Below, in pieces: positions 5,371 through 6,238 of a stretch of 6,238 nucleotides of DNA. This DNA comes from Candidatus Krumholzibacteriia bacterium. Its GTDB lineage: Bacteria; Krumholzibacteriota; Krumholzibacteriia; LZORAL124-64-63. Both the position numbers and the translations under genes were made by a program. The stretch's first letter is position 1. Each line of letters opens with the position of its first letter. The stretch lies in the NCBI GenBank assembly GCA_030632925.1, contig DAOVTU010000203.1:1-6238 (forward strand), written 5' to 3'. The notes beneath the pieces were generated by a model. It was not told the origin of the DNA and did not search any database. It was given only the letters and a program-made list of their open reading frames with translations.

Positions 5371-6238
5371 ACCGGGAACGCACCATATTGCTGCTGCTGT
5401 TGGGCTTGACCTTGTTGGCTACACCGGCGAGCGCGTTTCAGGCCTTGAATCCGGGTGGCCACTACACTGGCGACCCGGAGGCGCTGCCGCCGGTCGATGT
5501 CACGTTGTTGCCGGTTGCTGACCGCGCCGCCGTGGGGCGTCTGGTGATCCAGGACTACCAGGGCCGGATGATGCCCCTGGACACCTACAGCCGCGCCCTG
5601 ATCCGCAAGACGAGCAAGACCTTCACTCTGCCCGGTTGGGAACCCGGCGACTTGCTGCTCAGTTGGCTGGCCAATCCCCAGTACTGGTGGGACCAACCGT
5701 TGCTGTATGTGCGGTATCCGGGGTTGAAGGATTTATTGGGTGTCGAGGCGGCGACCAGTCATGTGACGCCGCGCAGCCTTTTCGACGAGCGCGGGCAGTA
5801 CCTGTTGATCGAAGCGGTGCAGGAAGCGCACCGCACCAGCGATCGCGACCGCACCAAGACCCAACGCAAGCTGATCTCCTTTGACGAGCGCCTGAACCTG
5901 CTCTACCTGGCTCTCACTGGCCGCTCGCTGCGCGTATTCCCCGTGCCCGGCGACGACAACAATACCTGGCTGGGCCCCGACGATGCCATCAATCGGGTAT
6001 CGGGTCAGGACCGGTCCGATGTGCAGGTTCTGTGGCGCGGATTTCTGGGCGGATTACAAAGCGGCCAGGCCGACCAGTTTGGCGAAGCGGTGCGCGGGTT
6101 GGCTAGTTTGCAGGCGCGGCATGGCCAGGCGGTGCTGCCCAGCAAAGCGGCCCTCGATTCAGAGCTTTTTCTCAATCAATGGCGCCCCTTCAGCCGCCTC
6201 CTGTGGGGCTACCTGCTGGCCTCGCTGGCCTTGATGAC
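5367..6238 (+). CDS. ccsA: Large CcsA-type cytochrome c biogenesis protein (3' end outside window)
   Basis: This GTG-initiated frame stays open to the right edge; 290 residues are visible. It begins with a signal peptide, a hydrophobic run at about 6-18 and probable cleavage after ATPASA at A23. An exported domain of about 250 residues follows. Recognisable blocks are QDYQGRMMPLDTYSRALIRK (about 62-81), ANPQYWWDQPLLYV (about 102-115) and LRVFPVPGDDNNTWLGPDDA (about 188-207). From memory these match the exported N-terminal domain of the long CcsA proteins, and of the CcsA part of CcsBA fusions, in Bacteroidota and some delta-proteobacterial groups. The first membrane helix starts at about residue 276 (FSRLLWGYLLASLALM) as the window ends. 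The WWD motif and haem histidines should lie downstream and are not seen. It overlaps resB by four bases with a consensus ribosome binding site, as expected of obligate partners. It differs from the first CcsA, whose visible part has no such exported domain. Confidence 0.88.
   Translation, partial: MNRERTILLLLLGLTLLATPASAFQALNPGGHYTGDPEALPPVDVTLLPVADRAAVGRLVIQDYQGRMMPLDTYSRALIRKTSKTFTLPGWEPGDLLLSWLANPQYWWDQPLLYVRYPGLKDLLGVEAATSHVTPRSLFDERGQYLLIEAVQEAHRTSDRDRTKTQRKLISFDERLNLLYLALTGRSLRVFPVPGDDNNTWLGPDDAINRVSGQDRSDVQVLWRGFLGGLQSGQADQFGEAVRGLASLQARHGQAVLPSKAALDSELFLNQWRPFSRLLWGYLLASLALM

Noticed and set aside
5636..6234. Short plus-strand frames in a different phase near the right edge
   Set aside because: They lie inside the second ccsA frame, which has a consensus ribosome binding site, a signal peptide and family motifs.
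1..6238. Cytochrome c substrates (CXXCH motifs) encoded in the window
   Set aside because: None of the six proteins shows CXXCH; the cysteine cluster in the radical SAM protein is the iron-sulphur motif.

Overview
The window holds six protein-coding genes, all on the + strand, and no RNA genes, insertion sequences or CRISPR arrays. The theme is System II (Ccs/Res) cytochrome c maturation, the handling and attachment of haem outside the cytoplasmic membrane. The DNA is GC-rich by eye. A split ResB plus a CcsA with a signal peptide and a long exported N-terminal domain suggests an FCB-group bacterium (Bacteroidota and relatives) or a Desulfobacterota-like one. A cobalamin-binding radical SAM enzyme with BchE-type motifs suggests oxygen-independent chemistry. 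The taxon cannot be fixed from this stretch alone.

Layout. Positions 1-706 are the 3' part of a CcsA/ResC-type haem-handling membrane protein with a complete WWD motif; its start lies before the window. An overlapping gene (699-1664) encodes a probable lipoprotein with a six-repeat NHL-like beta-propeller. Two bases later a small histidine-containing membrane protein begins (1667-2029, TTG start with a good ribosome binding site). It is followed, again with overlap, by a B12-binding radical SAM protein (2016-3482) whose motifs match the BchE (anaerobic Mg-protoporphyrin monomethyl ester cyclase) branch. These four genes look like one translationally coupled operon.

A 172-base gap (3483-3654) is the only substantial non-coding stretch. 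It holds an inverted repeat around the stop codon of the radical SAM gene, a 12-base perfect palindrome, an AT-rich possible promoter, and an inverted repeat that could pair with the ribosome binding site of the next gene.

Positions 3655-5370 encode ResB (called CcsB in some nomenclatures). A four-base GTGA overlap leads into a second, larger CcsA-type gene (5367 to the right edge), of which only the signal peptide, the exported domain and the start of the first membrane helix are visible.

Working together: ResB and the large CcsA should form a cytochrome c synthetase that exports haem and attaches it to apocytochromes. The first CcsA is a second haem-handling protein of different architecture. 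The BchE-like enzyme and the small membrane protein (weakly reminiscent of HemJ/CopD-type haem membrane proteins) raise the possibility that this locus also makes or modifies a tetrapyrrole. That is an inference; no cytochrome substrate (CXXCH protein) and no bacteriochlorophyll gene is in the window.
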